A stretch of 64,000 nt of DNA from Pedobacter sp. FW305-3-2-15-E-R2A2 (GCF_038446955.1 NZ_CP151803.1:2232001-2296000); one strand, 5' to 3'. Positions 24,661 to 33,099 are shown, counted from the first letter of the stretch. The notes: generated by a model not told the origin, from the sequence alone. Numbers and translations: made by a program.

Positions 24661-25782
24661 ATGAACCAACCACAACGTTTTTTATCACTCGATGTTTTTC
24701 GGGGAATGACAGTCTGTTTTATGATTATTGTCAACACTCCGGGAAGCGGCGCCCAGCCATTTGCCATGCTGGAACATGCAGCCTGGCATGGATTTACTCC
24801 CACAGATCTGGTTTTTCCCTCTTTCCTCTTTGCCGTAGGAAATGCCATGAGCTTCTCTATGAAAAAGTTCGGACTGATGAAAGATCAGGAAGTGCTGGGC
24901 AAAATATTTAAGCGAACCCTACTGATTTTTCTGATCGGATACCTGATGTACTGGTTTCCGTTTTTCCGTTATAATGATGCCGGAGGGATCAGCTTTTCTC
25001 CAATCGGAAATACAAGGATCCTCGGCGTATTACAACGCATCGGTTTGTGTTATGGAATCGTCTCCCTTATGATCCATTACCTGTCCACCAGGTGGGTCAT
25101 CGTCCTCAGTGTATTGTTCCTGGTCGGTTATTGGCTGGTATTGCTATTCTTCGGAAATCCGGCCGACCCTTTCAGCATGACCGGAAATGCAGGCCAATAT
25201 CTGGATCTGTTCCTGCTCGGAGATAAGCACCTGTACCATGGAGAAGGGATTGCCTTTGATCCTGAAGGGATCCTCAGCACCATTCCTTCCTGCGTAAATG
25301 TGATCATCGGTTATTATGCAGGCCGCTTTATTCAGGAAAAAGGAAAAGGTTTTGAAAGCATTGCGAAATTATTGCTGGCGGGGGTATTGCTCGTTTTCCT
25401 GGCATGGTGCTGGAATTCGGCCTTCCCGATCAATAAAAAATTATGGACAAGTTCATTTGTGCTGATCACCTGCGGACTGGACCTGATCATTATTGCAGGA
25501 CTGATTTACCTCATCGAAGTGAAACAATCGATCAAATGGACCGGCTTTTTTACCGTATTCGGTAAAAATCCTTTGTTTATCTATATCGTTGCTGATCTGT
25601 TGCTGATCATCATCAACACACTATTCCCGAAATCCGATTTTAGCGGATGGATCAATACCGTATTTTTCCAGGCCATCGCCCCGGGGCCAATTGGTTCCTT
25701 ACTCTTTGCGATTAGCTTTATGTTGGTCTGCTGGCTGGTAGGCTACTTCCTTGACCGGAAGAAAATATACATTCGTGTCTGA
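24661..25782 (+). CDS. NagX / heparan-alpha-glucosaminide N-acetyltransferase-like membrane protein (DUF5009)
   Basis: 373 residues with about ten membrane helices. The N terminus RFLSLDVFRGMTVCFMIIVN and the following TPTDLVFPSFLFAVGNAMSFS are hallmarks of the HGSNAT/NagX (DUF5009) acyltransferase family. LGVLQRIGLCYGIVSL, NVIIGYYAG and FGKNPLFIYIVADLL are further conserved helices. Family members transfer acetyl groups across a membrane to glucosamine-type sugars. In bacteria, NagX genes occur in chitin and GlcNAc utilisation loci. Here the gene precedes a GH20 hexosaminidase by 47 bp, consistent with one enzyme unit of this glycan locus. Confidence 0.87.
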   Translation: MNQPQRFLSLDVFRGMTVCFMIIVNTPGSGAQPFAMLEHAAWHGFTPTDLVFPSFLFAVGNAMSFSMKKFGLMKDQEVLGKIFKRTLLIFLIGYLMYWFPFFRYNDAGGISFSPIGNTRILGVLQRIGLCYGIVSLMIHYLSTRWVIVLSVLFLVGYWLVLLFFGNPADPFSMTGNAGQYLDLFLLGDKHLYHGEGIAFDPEGILSTIPSCVNVIIGYYAGRFIQEKGKGFESIAKLLLAGVLLVFLAWCWNSAFPINKKLWTSSFVLITCGLDLIIIAGLIYLIEVKQSIKWTGFFTVFGKNPLFIYIVADLLLIIINTLFPKSDFSGWINTVFFQAIAPGPIGSLLFAISFMLVCWLVGYFLDRKKIYIRV

Positions 25783-25829
25783 TAATTTTATAAATAAAAT
25801 GGAATACATCACCTTATAAGATAATTTAA

Positions 25830-28352
25830 ATGAAACAATATGTGATCGGCTCTTTATTGATTCTGGCGGTAATGAAAACCGGATTTGCACAAAAAACAGC
25901 CAGCTTAAAAGCCGCAGACCTGAGCATTGACCTGGAGACGGTTAGCAGGAAGGATGGCAGGATACAATCAATTCTGCGCCTCAAAAACAATGGTAAAGCA
26001 GAGCTCCCAGCCTCAGGATGGAAGATTTATTTCAACTCCAGAGTAGTAAAAACATGGGCTAAGGATTCTACCATTGCCACTATAAAACATGTAAACGGAG
26101 ATCTGTTCTGTTTATCTCCACTGAAAGCCTTTAAAACAGTTCCTGCCGGAGCGGAGCTTCAACTCCAGCTGGCCCTGGAATCGATGAACAATGTGACCGA
26201 ACGCCCACAGGGATTTTACCTGGTATGGGATAAAAGTCCTGATCATGGGGAGTCCATCTCTAAACTGACCTATAAGCCATTTCCGGAACATTTAAAAGAA
26301 GAACAGGAACTCGCGGCGAAGATTTACCAGCGAAATACAGGAGTTAAAGAGATTCCTGAAGGTGATTTGCCAGCGGTATTTCCAACTCCGCTTAGCTATG
26401 TAAAGCAGGAGGGCGTTTTTAAATTGACCGCTGCGGTTCAATTGGTCACAGGAGGTGTTTTTGAAAATGAAGCAAAGGGATTTGCGGATGAGCTTACTAA
26501 AATTTTAGGAAAGACGCCGGTGGTGGTCAAAGCGTCAGAAAAAGGAGGGATTTTCTTCGAGCAGGAAAGCTCGATGGCTAAAGAAGCGTATGAACTGAGC
26601 ATTAGTTCGCAGAAAATAGTCATCAAAGCCGGAGATGCAGCCGGAGCATTTTATGCGATTCAATCGTTAAAAACCATGTTTCCGGCAAGAGCCTGGGCAA
26701 GCACACAAACGGTCATCAACCTTCCGGCAGCAACGGTTAAAGATCAACCACGATTCGGATTCAGGGGTTTTATGATGGATGTAGGCAGAAACTTTCAGCC
26801 CAAATCAGAGGTGTTTAAGGTACTGGACCTGATGGCGCTGTATAAACTGAATGTCTTTCATTTTCATTTAACAGAAGATGAAGGCTGGCGACTGGAAATT
26901 CCGGGATTACCGGAGCTCACCACTGTAGGTGCACAGCGTGGACATAGCGAGGGGGAGCAAAAAAGTATCCTTCCTTCTTATGGATCAGCAGCTGTCGCAG
27001 GAACAAATTCAGGAAGTGGTTTTTTTACCAAAGCAGATTATGTGGAAATTCTTAAATATGCTACTGCAAGACACATCCTGGTGATTCCTGAAATTGAAAC
27101 TCCGGGGCATGCCCGGGCAGCGATCAAATCCATGGATGCCAGGTATTCCAGGTTGATGAAAGCCGGCCAGAAAGCCGAGGCGGAACGTTACTTGTTAAGA
27201 GACCTGAATGACCAGTCTAAATACCGTTCTGTTCAGGGTTTTGACGATAATGTGGTCAATGTTGCACTTCCTTCTACTTATGCTTTTCTGGAAAAAGTAA
27301 CCGACGAGCTGATCGCCATGCACAAAGAAGCAGGAGCACCGCTGACTACGATTCATTTCGGAGGGGATGAAGTCCCTGCAGGTGTCTGGGAAAAATCAGC
27401 TGCTGCGGATCAATTGTCGAAAACAGATCCTGAAGTTAAAGGAACGGATGCACTTTGGTTTTACTATTTCAGTAAAATGAATCAGCTGTTAAAGTCCAGG
27501 GGACTATACCTGTCCGGATGGGAAGAAATCGGACTCCGTAAAATGGAGGTTAACGGCGAAAAGAAAATGCTGCCGGAACCTCGTTTTGTCAATGAGAACT
27601 TTCATGCGGATGTTTGGAACAACCTGAGCGGTAACGAAGACCTGGCCTATAAAATGGCGAATGCCGGATATAAAGTTGTTTTAACGCCGGTAACCAATTT
27701 CTATATTGACCTTGCGGTAAATCCAAGCTTTGAAGAAAGAGGGCAGAACTGGGGTGGTTATGTAGATGTCGATAAACCTTTTTACTTTATCCCTTACGAC
27801 TATTATAAAAATGTAAAAGAAGATGAGCAGGGGAACCCTGTTGATCTCCGGATTTTTAAAGATAAAGAGCGTCTGACGGAAAAAGGAAAATCGAATATCG
27901 TCGGTTTACAGGCACCATTATGGAGTGAAACGATAAAAACACCAGCGCAATTGGAGTACATGCTATTGCCAAAACTTTTGGGCCTTGCTGAAAGAGCCTG
28001 GGCAAAAGACCCGGAATGGGCAACGACAACAGATGCCACAAAGGAGAAAGCAGCCTATGATCAGGCATGGTCGGAATTTGTCAATGTTTTGGGTAAGAAA
28101 GAACTTCCACGTTTAAGTTATTATTCGGGAGGTTATCAATACAGAATTCCAACTCCTGGTGTGCGGGTCGACAATGGACAGCTGGAGGCGAACTTAAAGC
28201 TCCCGGGCTTTACCATTCGATATACCACTGATGGGACAGAGCCAGGAAAAAACAGTCAGATTTATAAATCAGCGATCCCTTTTAAAGGAGCAGTAAAACT
28301 GCGCGCTTTTGATGGGGCAGGACGAGGGGGCAGGTCGATTCTGATCCAATAA
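25830..28352 (+). CDS. GH20 beta-N-acetylhexosaminidase, exported
   Basis: 840 residues. The signal peptide ends near MKTGFAQ. An N-terminal chitobiase-like beta domain covers about 30-170 (ILRLKNNGKAELPASGWKIYFNS). The GH20b domain (about 185-305) follows, then the catalytic barrel from PRFGFRGFMMDVGRNF. HFHLTEDEGWRLEIPG and the acid pair in TTIHFGGDEVPAG (Asp-Glu about residue 511) are the GH20 catalytic signature of substrate-assisted hydrolysis. A C-terminal beta segment (FTIRYTTDGTEPGKNS) resembles chitobiase C-terminal domains. It should remove terminal GlcNAc or GalNAc in the periplasm or at the surface. Confidence 0.95.
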   Translation: MKQYVIGSLLILAVMKTGFAQKTASLKAADLSIDLETVSRKDGRIQSILRLKNNGKAELPASGWKIYFNSRVVKTWAKDSTIATIKHVNGDLFCLSPLKAFKTVPAGAELQLQLALESMNNVTERPQGFYLVWDKSPDHGESISKLTYKPFPEHLKEEQELAAKIYQRNTGVKEIPEGDLPAVFPTPLSYVKQEGVFKLTAAVQLVTGGVFENEAKGFADELTKILGKTPVVVKASEKGGIFFEQESSMAKEAYELSISSQKIVIKAGDAAGAFYAIQSLKTMFPARAWASTQTVINLPAATVKDQPRFGFRGFMMDVGRNFQPKSEVFKVLDLMALYKLNVFHFHLTEDEGWRLEIPGLPELTTVGAQRGHSEGEQKSILPSYGSAAVAGTNSGSGFFTKADYVEILKYATARHILVIPEIETPGHARAAIKSMDARYSRLMKAGQKAEAERYLLRDLNDQSKYRSVQGFDDNVVNVALPSTYAFLEKVTDELIAMHKEAGAPLTTIHFGGDEVPAGVWEKSAAADQLSKTDPEVKGTDALWFYYFSKMNQLLKSRGLYLSGWEEIGLRKMEVNGEKKMLPEPRFVNENFHADVWNNLSGNEDLAYKMANAGYKVVLTPVTNFYIDLAVNPSFEERGQNWGGYVDVDKPFYFIPYDYYKNVKEDEQGNPVDLRIFKDKERLTEKGKSNIVGLQAPLWSETIKTPAQLEYMLLPKLLGLAERAWAKDPEWATTTDATKEKAAYDQAWSEFVNVLGKKELPRLSYYSGGYQYRIPTPGVRVDNGQLEANLKLPGFTIRYTTDGTEPGKNSQIYKSAIPFKGAVKLRAFDGAGRGGRSILIQ

Positions 28353-28376
28353 GCTTAAAAAAAGACTTCAAATAAA

Positions 28377-28408
28377 AACAGGGATAAATCGAGCGATCTA
28401 TCCCTGTT
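28377..28408. terminator. Hairpin between GH20 gene and small minus-strand ORF
   Basis: AACAGGGATA (28377-28386) pairs perfectly with TATCCCTGTT (28399-28408), and the 12-nt loop can pair further (ATCG/CGAT). On the minus strand it is followed by a T-rich run, on the plus strand it is not. It probably ends both convergent transcripts. The rest of the 204-bp gap holds nothing I recognise. Confidence 0.6.
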
Positions 28409-28556
28409 ATAATGTGGTTGATCCACCACAGATCAACCTAAACCAAACAAACTGATCATATAACGGCGGATGTTGTTAAAAAGTTTTAAGGTTTAAAAAT
28501 AAAAACAATTTGATGACAATTGCAATCGATTTAGCGATGCTTTAGGCCGCTATGCC

Positions 28557-28751
28557 CTATTCTTTGTCATGATATAAAAATTCCATTCCTTCCGGTGTAA
28601 TAGAAGAGGAGTGCTGGACACTGGATCTGTTGATCCGGATGTATCCCAATCTTTCCAATTCTTCGTACTGTTCTTCCATTCCTCCTAAAATTGAGGAACT
28701 AACTTGCTGGTCAATAATTTCCAGTAATGATTTCATAGCTTCTTTTTCCAT
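28557..28751 (-). CDS. Small hypothetical protein, 64 aa
   Basis: 64 residues, largely acidic helix followed by a possible winged-helix tail (YIRINRSSVQHSSSITPEGMEFLYH); the TPEGMEFL end resembles the wing of small MarR/PadR-type domains. An internal Gly-Gly (SSSILGG) is not at the position or in the context expected of a peptide leader. Met6 is an alternative start. It lies 68 bp after the cobW terminator and is not obviously cotranscribed. I do not recognise the family. Clear start and stop and an independent hairpin on its 3' side support it being real. Confidence 0.5.
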   Translation of the reverse strand: MEKEAMKSLLEIIDQQVSSSILGGMEEQYEELERLGYIRINRSSVQHSSSITPEGMEFLYHDKE

Positions 28752-28796
28752 GGCATTTATTGGTTATTGTAGCGGATTTTTCTTTCTACCTAATAT

Positions 28797-28828
28797 AAGA
28801 AAAAAAAAAGCTTAATCAATCAGCTTTC
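28797..28828 (-). terminator. cobW terminator
   Basis: Read on the minus strand, AAAGCT and AGCTTT flank a 9-nt loop, and a T-run of about ten follows. The cobW stop codon (28820-28822) lies within the hairpin. Confidence 0.75.
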
Positions 28829-29842
28829 CAGACAGCTGCGAAACATTCTGTCGAAGCCATAAAGGGAAAGGCGCTTGCCAATGACCACAATTTTGCTTTC
28901 TTTTTTATCCCCTTCCAGCCAGGGATGACCTTTGCCCACCGACATTCCCTTTCCAACCGTCTGTAAGATCACCCGATCAGGATAGTTTGCATTAAAAAGA
29001 ATCCCTTTAATCCGGTAAACACCGATGGATTGGGTCAACAGAAAAACCATCATCCGATGCTGAATGGCTTCTATGTCCATATTTTCAGGATACCTGAGCA
29101 AAATGGTTTCAATGTCACTATGCTGATGCCGGCGATGAGAACTTCCCAAACCAAACTGTGGAATTGCTTCGCCTTCCGCAGGAATCAGGTTAAACATGCC
29201 TTTAGGCGTTAGAAAAGGTTTAGGATTGCTGTAGAAATTGGCAAACCTTTCCCGGTTAAATAAAACATCTATCTTGAAATCGTTCTCCAAAGCCACTAAA
29301 ATCTCTGCAAATGGATTTAAGGTCTTTAAAATAGCCTGCAATTCCCGAAGGTAAGCGAAACTTACTTTTTCAGATTTATTGAGCAGGATGACATCACTGA
29401 ACGCAATTTGTTGGATGGCTACTTCTGTTTCTTTCAGCTGGTCTTCAATCAGCTCGGCATCAACGACACAGATGACTCTTTTCAATTGAAAACTCTCCTG
29501 AACTGATTCGTTGGTCAGAAAGGGCCTGGCAATATTGGCGGGATCGGCGATGCCGGTGGCTTCGATCAGCAACTGGTCCCAGGACGATCTTCTAAGCCAT
29601 AGTTGATTGAGGATATCATACAGATTGTCATTTAAGGAACAGCATAAACAACCATTATTAAGCTCCACAATATTGTCATCCCCCTTGATGAGCAGTTCTG
29701 CATCAATGCTTTCTTCTCCGATTTCATTCTCTATAATTGCAAAACGGGTTTTTGTTTTTCCGGAAATGATCGCGTTGACTAAGGTGGTTTTTCCTGAGCC
29801 TAAAAATCCCGTTAAAATGCTGACTTCCTTGATGTCCTTCAT
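28820..29842 (-). CDS. CobW/COG0523 G3E GTPase, probable metal chaperone
   Basis: 340 residues. The Walker A motif GFLGSGKT is at 12-19. The COG0523 metal-binding CxCC motif is at 65-68 (NNGCLCCSLND), and further G-protein elements are EATGIADP and the base-specificity motif LLNKSE. The C-terminal CobW_C domain has a His-rich loop (SSHRRHQHSD). Its start overlaps the folE stop by 4 nt, so the two are co-translated. COG0523 proteins next to folE are a known theme of zinc scarcity, delivering zinc to or protecting zinc enzymes. The upstream palindromic operator pair supports metal control. Confidence 0.9.
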   Translation of the reverse strand: MKDIKEVSILTGFLGSGKTTLVNAIISGKTKTRFAIIENEIGEESIDAELLIKGDDNIVELNNGCLCCSLNDNLYDILNQLWLRRSSWDQLLIEATGIADPANIARPFLTNESVQESFQLKRVICVVDAELIEDQLKETEVAIQQIAFSDVILLNKSEKVSFAYLRELQAILKTLNPFAEILVALENDFKIDVLFNRERFANFYSNPKPFLTPKGMFNLIPAEGEAIPQFGLGSSHRRHQHSDIETILLRYPENMDIEAIQHRMMVFLLTQSIGVYRIKGILFNANYPDRVILQTVGKGMSVGKGHPWLEGDKKESKIVVIGKRLSLYGFDRMFRSCLES

Positions 29843-30519
29843 CTGAGAACGGTATCAGTGCCGATGTTTAACACCTGGAAAAAATCTTTTCTCGTTTCTT
29901 TTTCTTCAAATTTTCCGCCATAACTGATCGTGGTCGTCTTGCTGCTCTGGTCTTCCACGCCACGCATACTCACGCACATATGTTGTGCGGTGATGACCAC
30001 GATGATGTCTGAAGTATTCAGGACCTCCTGAAGCTCCTGGAAGATCTGTTTGCTCAGCCTTTCCTGCACCTGTGGTCTTTTGGCGTAGTATTTTACGATT
30101 CTGTTGATCTTGGAAAGACCGATGACCTTGCCATTCGGAATATAGGTAATATGTGCTTTTCCCGGTATCGGCAGAAAATGGTGTTCACAGGCAGAGATAA
30201 ATTCAATGTCTTGTTCAATCAGCATCTGATGGTAGCCATATTTGTTTTCAAAAATAGAGATGTCCGGCTTATTGGCAGGGTTCAGTCCTGAAAATAATTC
30301 TTTAACATACATTTTGGCCACACGGTGCGGCGTTCCCCGTAAGCTGTCGTCGCTCAGGTCTAAACCAAGCTCTTCCATAATTGCGGCAAAATGTCCGCTG
30401 ATCGCCAGGATCTTTTCTTCATCGGTTTTCAAGAAGGCATCAGGCCTTAATGGGGTTTGGGTATTTGCAGAGAAATGCGCTTCCCCTTCAGCTTCGTAGC
30501 TGCTCAGTAAATGTTCCAT
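29839..30519 (-). CDS. folE: GTP cyclohydrolase I (zinc type)
   Basis: 226 residues. Converts GTP to 7,8-dihydroneopterin triphosphate at the start of folate and pterin synthesis. Zinc ligands Cys111 and His114 are in ISACEHHFLPIPGKAH, and Cys182 in TAQHMCVSMRGVED. IGLSKINRIVKYYAKRPQVQERL is the family signature helix. The N-terminal 35 residues are an unstructured-looking extension. It is the zinc-dependent FolE, not the metal-flexible FolE2, which makes the adjacent cobW gene meaningful as a possible zinc supplier. Confidence 0.96.
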   Translation of the reverse strand: MEHLLSSYEAEGEAHFSANTQTPLRPDAFLKTDEEKILAISGHFAAIMEELGLDLSDDSLRGTPHRVAKMYVKELFSGLNPANKPDISIFENKYGYHQMLIEQDIEFISACEHHFLPIPGKAHITYIPNGKVIGLSKINRIVKYYAKRPQVQERLSKQIFQELQEVLNTSDIIVVITAQHMCVSMRGVEDQSSKTTTISYGGKFEEKETRKDFFQVLNIGTDTVLR

Positions 30520-30578
30520 TTTATGATGGTTTGGTATTTTGACAGGTAATGGTGCTTTTTATCAGGTAATGATCCGTC

Positions 30579-31040
30579 TTACTTGGCCTGGGATGCGGTT
30601 GCTTTCTGAAGGCTGATTGGAGCTGCGCTCGCAGCATCGACGACTTCCAGCTTCAGGATTCCCGCTATGAGTACCGGCTTGGTGGTATAGGTAATAGGGC
30701 TGGTCATGTTCACTAAAATCATGGCAGGGACTCCGTTTTGCCCACAAAAGAAACATTGATTGATCGGCAATGGCGAAAGCAGGAATTGCTGCTGTTTCAG
30801 TCCTGCTTTAATGGGAATGATGTAACCTTTTAAACTAAAATCCCGGTCTGCAAATCGCCTGATCATCTCTCCATACACAGGAAGGATTTTGTTTTGCTTG
30901 TCCATTTCAAAATTCACGGAACCAATAACATCCCAGTTCATGGAACGGATCACATCCGAAGGGGTGTGCGCTCTTTTTTGGGCAAGGGCGCTGGTTGTAA
31001 AAAACAACAGGGCCAAAATAAGGAATAGGCGGCTTTTCAT
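30579..31040 (-). CDS. Exported DUF3299-like protein
   Basis: 153 residues from the ATG at 31040 (MKSRLFLILALLFFTTSALAQ), a clear signal peptide. A TTG upstream lies inside the predicted operator and is rejected. The core IRRFADRDFSLKGYIIPIKAG...FLLSPLPINQCFFCGQNG matches my memory of the DUF3299 family, whose CFFCG motif could bind metal or form a disulphide. It is the first gene of a unit with folE (60 bp downstream) and cobW, under a promoter with two palindromes. A periplasmic metal role is possible; no function is established. Confidence 0.72.
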   Translation of the reverse strand: MKSRLFLILALLFFTTSALAQKRAHTPSDVIRSMNWDVIGSVNFEMDKQNKILPVYGEMIRRFADRDFSLKGYIIPIKAGLKQQQFLLSPLPINQCFFCGQNGVPAMILVNMTSPITYTTKPVLIAGILKLEVVDAASAAPISLQKATASQAK

Positions 31041-31049
31041 GTTTATTAG

Positions 31050-31066
31050 TGCAATTGGGTATTGCA
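31050..31066 (-). promoter_or_regulatory. Palindromic operator 1 overlapping the promoter (TGCAAT-N5-ATTGCA)
   Basis: TGCAAT-TGGGT-ATTGCA is a perfect 6-bp inverted repeat located 10 bp before the ATG of the DUF3299 gene and touching the -7 box. A second similar palindrome lies at 31080-31094. Position suggests repression, probably by a Fur/Zur-type metalloregulator given the folE-cobW cargo. Confidence 0.6.
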
Positions 31067-31095
31067 AACATAAATTAAATGCAACAGTATTGCAA
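31065..31095 (-). promoter_or_regulatory. Promoter of the DUF3299-folE-cobW unit
   Basis: On the minus strand, TTG (31095-31093), a 20-bp spacer and TATGTTTG (31072-31065) match the Bacteroidota -33/-7 consensus with standard spacing. The predicted transcription start is near 31061, inside palindrome 1. Confidence 0.65.
31080..31094 (-). promoter_or_regulatory. Palindromic operator 2 covering the -33 box (TGCAA-N5-TTGCA)
   Basis: TGCAA-CAGTA-TTGCA is a perfect 5-bp inverted repeat containing the -33 TTG. On the minus strand both palindromes share TGCAATAC(T/C). Two copies bracketing one promoter strongly suggest a dimeric repressor. Confidence 0.6.
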
Positions 31096-31146
31096 TTATA
31101 CTTTGTAAACTGAAACGCTGATGACGGAAGGAGAAATGAAGGATAA

Positions 31147-31170
31147 GGGGCGGGATAGGAGGGATAAGGG
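31147..31170 (+). other. Putative G-quadruplex in a purine-rich intergenic tract
   Basis: GGGG-C-GGG-ATAGGA-GGG-ATAA-GGG meets the four-run pattern with loops of 1, 6 and 4. It lies in an almost pure purine tract of about 80 bp (31125-31212) between two minus-strand genes, so the C-rich strand is the one transcribed into any read-through RNA. A flanking 11-bp inverted repeat (31183-31193 with 31231-31241) may terminate the upstream gene. Confidence 0.5.
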
Positions 31171-31258
31171 ATGAAGGTTTGATAAACCAGGGAAAGAAGG
31201 GGGGAAGAAATGCACCTAATTCTTTTTCAATCCCTGGTTTAATAAATTTAAGCTCAAT

Positions 31259-33028
31259 TTAGCTTAAGCGTTGCTCTGCAAGCTGAAGTTGTTTGAGCAT
31301 TTCTTCCACAGATAAGCTGTCCTGGAATTTTAGTTCAGGAATAAGCGCTCTGTAATAATCGATTCCATTCAATAACTGTGCTTTAAACTTGCTGAAATAT
31401 TTCTCTTTTTTAGCATTAAACTCCTCCAGTTGGGTGGCGATGTCTTTCTTCAGATAGTCTACATATAAGTTAAGTTCATTGATGAACAGGTTGGGACGCA
31501 GGACTTCTGAAAGTAAATTTTCTCTGCCATAAATATGATTGATCATCTCCTTAAGGGAATATTTGGCATGAAAGAAAGCCAGGTTTGGACCGGGACAAAT
31601 GCTCACTGCCCTGTTTTCTCTTGGCTTTAATATCCCTGCCTTAATATACGTGGAAGCACATAAACCTTCACACAGGCATACTTTCTCCGTAATGGAATCG
31701 AACTGTTTGTCGTAATCTTCTTTGGGCAGCTGCTGATCTTTCAGCTGTTTGATCTTTAGGTTTTGATATTCTCTCGATGCCGTACAGATGGGCAGTTCCG
31801 TAAATTCGGTATTGGTACATAGAAATTTCTTCGTGCATGGACTTCCTGGCCGCCCTTTTTCTATGCGCTGCAATCGTTGTTGTTCTGCGGTACTTTTTTT
31901 GAAATTATTGAAAAGTACGCCCAATGGGGAAGAGTTGCTCAGGTAATAATCATCCGCCCTTGCGGTAACCAGATCGTTCAAGGTTTCTTCGTCCACATTT
32001 GTCGCTTCAGGAACCAGTAAAAATGGACTTCCCCAACCTGCGGCATCCAGCTGATAATAGTTGAGCAGGAACTCATGTTCTTCAGCGGTGCCAATTCCTC
32101 CCTGTGCAGTAATGCGTTGGATCGGTTTTGCCATTTCGGGGAGCCCCTTACTGGTCAGCGCGAAACTATACATTTGATACAGTTCTTCCGCCAGCTCCGT
32201 CCGTTTCTGTTTGAATTCTTCCAGGATAGGTCCCAATAAAAAACCTTCCGTAGCGAATGCATGGCCTCCGCAGTTCAAACCGGATTCTACCCTAAATTCG
32301 GAGACCCATAAACCTTTTTTAGCCAGCATCTTTGCCTGGATCAATGCCGAGCGGAAGTCGCTTACTTTGAGAATAATTTTCTTTTGAAGTTTTCCCTCCG
32401 TATCAGGAAAAAAGGCATTGCATTTTTCCATGTAAGCATATAGCCTGGGGTTTAAACCTGCAGAAATGATTACCGAAGAATCCAGTGTGCTATTGGCAAA
32501 ACCGCGCATGGCAGCCAGGGCATCGGTAAAATCATCACCGGCATATTCATGATTTGCCTTGTAATTGGCTTTGTCAACTTTAGACATGATGTTGACATCT
32601 ATGGCTCCAGGGATCATCGAGGCCAGCAGTTCCTTTTGAACAGTATCTCTGGATATTCCTGCTTCTAAAGTCTTCATTTGCGCATACTTTTGTTTTATCG
32701 GCGCACTGTCCGGCAAAAGTTCAAAATATCGGGACAGGTCTGTTCCTTCCTCAAAAGCTTGTGTTTTCAATGCGTTAAACTGCTCCTTAACCAGTGTATC
32801 CAAAAGATTCAGGTAAGCTGTGATCCTCCTTGCCCTGCTGTCTTCTTCTTTTTTATCAATTAAGGTGTATCCTCCCGCCGTATTTTCCTGATGGTATTTT
32901 CTCATGCGCTCCGTCAGTTCATCATCCACAATGGAGACTACGGAAGAGATGCCGTATCTGGCAACTTTTAAAGGAGTGTCAATGGAATAGCCTAAGCCGA
33001 GTACGGGAATGTGAAAAGTATGGTTCAT
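31259..33028 (-). CDS. Unknown 589-aa Cys-cluster protein, possibly TIM-barrel-like
   Basis: 589 residues, soluble, no signal or membrane helix. The N terminus (HIPVLGLGYSIDTPLKVARYGISSV) and the middle (SGLNCGGHAF and RITAQGGIGTAEEHEFLL) recall FMN-binding TIM barrels of the nitronate monooxygenase group, but I cannot establish homology. The C-terminal third has a striking Cys set: PCTKKFLC, PICTAS, KVCLCEGLCAS, SICPGPN, suggesting an Fe-S cluster or metal site. It is divergent from the FixL-like kinase and shares its upstream region, with a Crp/Fnr-type box placed about 42 bp before its predicted start. A role in low-oxygen or redox metabolism is inferred from that context only. Confidence 0.6.
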   Translation of the reverse strand: MNHTFHIPVLGLGYSIDTPLKVARYGISSVVSIVDDELTERMRKYHQENTAGGYTLIDKKEEDSRARRITAYLNLLDTLVKEQFNALKTQAFEEGTDLSRYFELLPDSAPIKQKYAQMKTLEAGISRDTVQKELLASMIPGAIDVNIMSKVDKANYKANHEYAGDDFTDALAAMRGFANSTLDSSVIISAGLNPRLYAYMEKCNAFFPDTEGKLQKKIILKVSDFRSALIQAKMLAKKGLWVSEFRVESGLNCGGHAFATEGFLLGPILEEFKQKRTELAEELYQMYSFALTSKGLPEMAKPIQRITAQGGIGTAEEHEFLLNYYQLDAAGWGSPFLLVPEATNVDEETLNDLVTARADDYYLSNSSPLGVLFNNFKKSTAEQQRLQRIEKGRPGSPCTKKFLCTNTEFTELPICTASREYQNLKIKQLKDQQLPKEDYDKQFDSITEKVCLCEGLCASTYIKAGILKPRENRAVSICPGPNLAFFHAKYSLKEMINHIYGRENLLSEVLRPNLFINELNLYVDYLKKDIATQLEEFNAKKEKYFSKFKAQLLNGIDYYRALIPELKFQDSLSVEEMLKQLQLAEQRLS

Positions 33029-33085
33029 TTAAATATAAAATAGCGGGGTGAGTCGCAAAAGAACAGAGTATTTAATTTTAAAAAC

Positions 33086-33099
33086 ATGATATTAGTCAC
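33086..33099. promoter_or_regulatory. Crp/Fnr-type box in the divergent kinase promoter
   Basis: ATGAT-ATTA-GTCAC keeps the TGAT-N4-GTCA core of FixK/FNR sites (TTGAT-N4-GTCAA). It is centred at 33092.5, about 63 bp before the kinase start predicted from the -7 box TATATTTG (33145-33152). It lies about 42 bp before the start predicted for the divergent gene from a TTCTTTTG box (33063-33056). Confidence 0.5.

Noticed and set aside
28557..28751. A double-glycine leader peptide (bacteriocin type)
   Set aside because: SSSILGG resembles such leaders by chance. There is no peptidase-transporter nearby, and the remainder looks like a small folded domain.
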